Of a DNA stretch of 64,000 nucleotides, positions 63,769 through 64,000 are shown piece after piece (position 1 is the first letter of the stretch; each line of letters starts with the position of its first letter). The position numbers and the translations under genes were made by a program. The DNA comes from Dyadobacter sp. LHD-138 (GTDB lineage: Bacteria > Bacteroidota > Bacteroidia > Cytophagales > Spirosomataceae), in assembly GCF_030929615.1 (NCBI RefSeq), contig NZ_JAVFVU010000005.1, positions 186,001-250,000 on the forward strand. The letters run 5' to 3'. The notes under the pieces were generated by a model, which saw only the letters and a program-made list of their open reading frames with translations, did no database searches and was not told the origin of the DNA.

Positions 63769-64000
63769 TTAGTATTTTACCAGCAAATAATTATTTTTGT
63801 AACCGGGAATTAACCCTTCCCGATTACAAATTAGTTTTATACCTCCTCTAAAAGATACGTTTGTTCCTGCTTTGTAAGCCAGGCTTCTGCATGCCCATTC
63901 AGGCCACGGAAGTTTTCCGGACGAGGTATTGATGATCGTACACCCGTTAAAATGAAGATTATCATTACCGAACTCGGCATACTGCTGACCAGCGGCAGAG
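63769..64000 (-). CDS. C-terminal part of a gene cut by the window end, unknown function
   Basis: On the minus strand an open frame enters at the window edge and runs 76 codons to a TAA at 63769-63771. The readable part includes SAAGQQYAEFGNDNL, TIINTSSGKLPWPEWACRS, NVSFRGGIKLICN and ends YLLVKY. It has two cysteines and beta-rich composition, and no family I recognise. It converges on nuoJ behind the terminator. The N-terminal part is outside the window. Confidence 0.6.
   Translation of the reverse strand, partial: SAAGQQYAEFGNDNLHFNGCTIINTSSGKLPWPEWACRSLAYKAGTNVSFRGGIKLICNREGLIPGYKNNYLLVKY

Overview
The window is a chromosomal segment of a Bacteroidota bacterium, most likely order Cytophagales and close to Dyadobacter/Spirosomaceae. 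The evidence is four secreted proteins with clear type IX secretion (T9SS) C-terminal sorting domains, many upstream matches to the Bacteroidota -7 element TAnnTTTG, weak or absent Shine-Dalgarno sites, a 190-residue adenylate kinase, a BtuB/BtuG-like vitamin B12 pair and a short NuoG without its molybdopterin domain. Genus is inference from family resemblance. No tRNA, rRNA, CRISPR array, prophage or insertion sequence was seen. Most of the window is core chromosome.

1-5 kb: hexuronate catabolism (uxaC cut by the window edge, uxuA), an ECF sigma factor, a LacI-family regulator and a DUF349 protein. 5-16 kb: ettA, a secreted glycosidase-like T9SS protein, an Mpl-like peptidoglycan-recycling ligase, a LOG-family hydrolase, an OmpA/PD40 envelope protein, a TetA-like exporter, an isolated cytochrome oxidase subunit III and ispE. 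16-27 kb: a Crp/Fnr regulator, an SMR exporter, an exported M28 peptidase, xylulokinase, a T9SS protein, an aldo/keto reductase, a Lys/Ala-rich small secreted protein, a three-gene set on the minus strand (Tll0287-like lipoprotein, HELGH zincin, exported SAM hydrolase) and prfA.

27-39 kb: thioredoxin-like and glyoxalase-like genes, an EamA transporter split by one extra base in a 9-base homopolymer, then a cobalamin riboswitch followed by btuB and a BtuG-like beta-propeller lipoprotein. A TPR protein, a RhlE-like helicase that appears leaderless, fbp, a DUF3472 protein, and a Crp/Fnr gene divergent from an outer-membrane protein follow; the last pair is separated by two FNR-box-shaped palindromes. 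39-46 kb: valS, an orphan histidine kinase divergent from a secreted protein, adk and obgE.

46-54 kb: two paralogous T9SS-exported SGNH (sialate O-acetylesterase-like) proteins flank a GT-C-type membrane glycosyltransferase. 54-63.7 kb: complex I genes nuoABCDEF, then a second GT-C membrane protein, then a short nuoG and nuoHIJ. A terminator and an opposite-strand gene follow nuoJ, so nuoKLMN do not continue here.

Repeats: two nested REP-like inverted-repeat elements (26.8 and 38.8 kb) lie between convergent or tail-facing genes, and an imperfect 20-bp inverted repeat brackets the gap between uxuA and the sigma factor. The leads I rate highest are the SGNH/GT-C cluster together with the GT-C gene inside nuo, the poly-A frameshift in the EamA transporter, the Crp/Fnr twin operators, the SAM hydrolase operon, and the non-canonical cysteine cluster at the end of the short NuoG.
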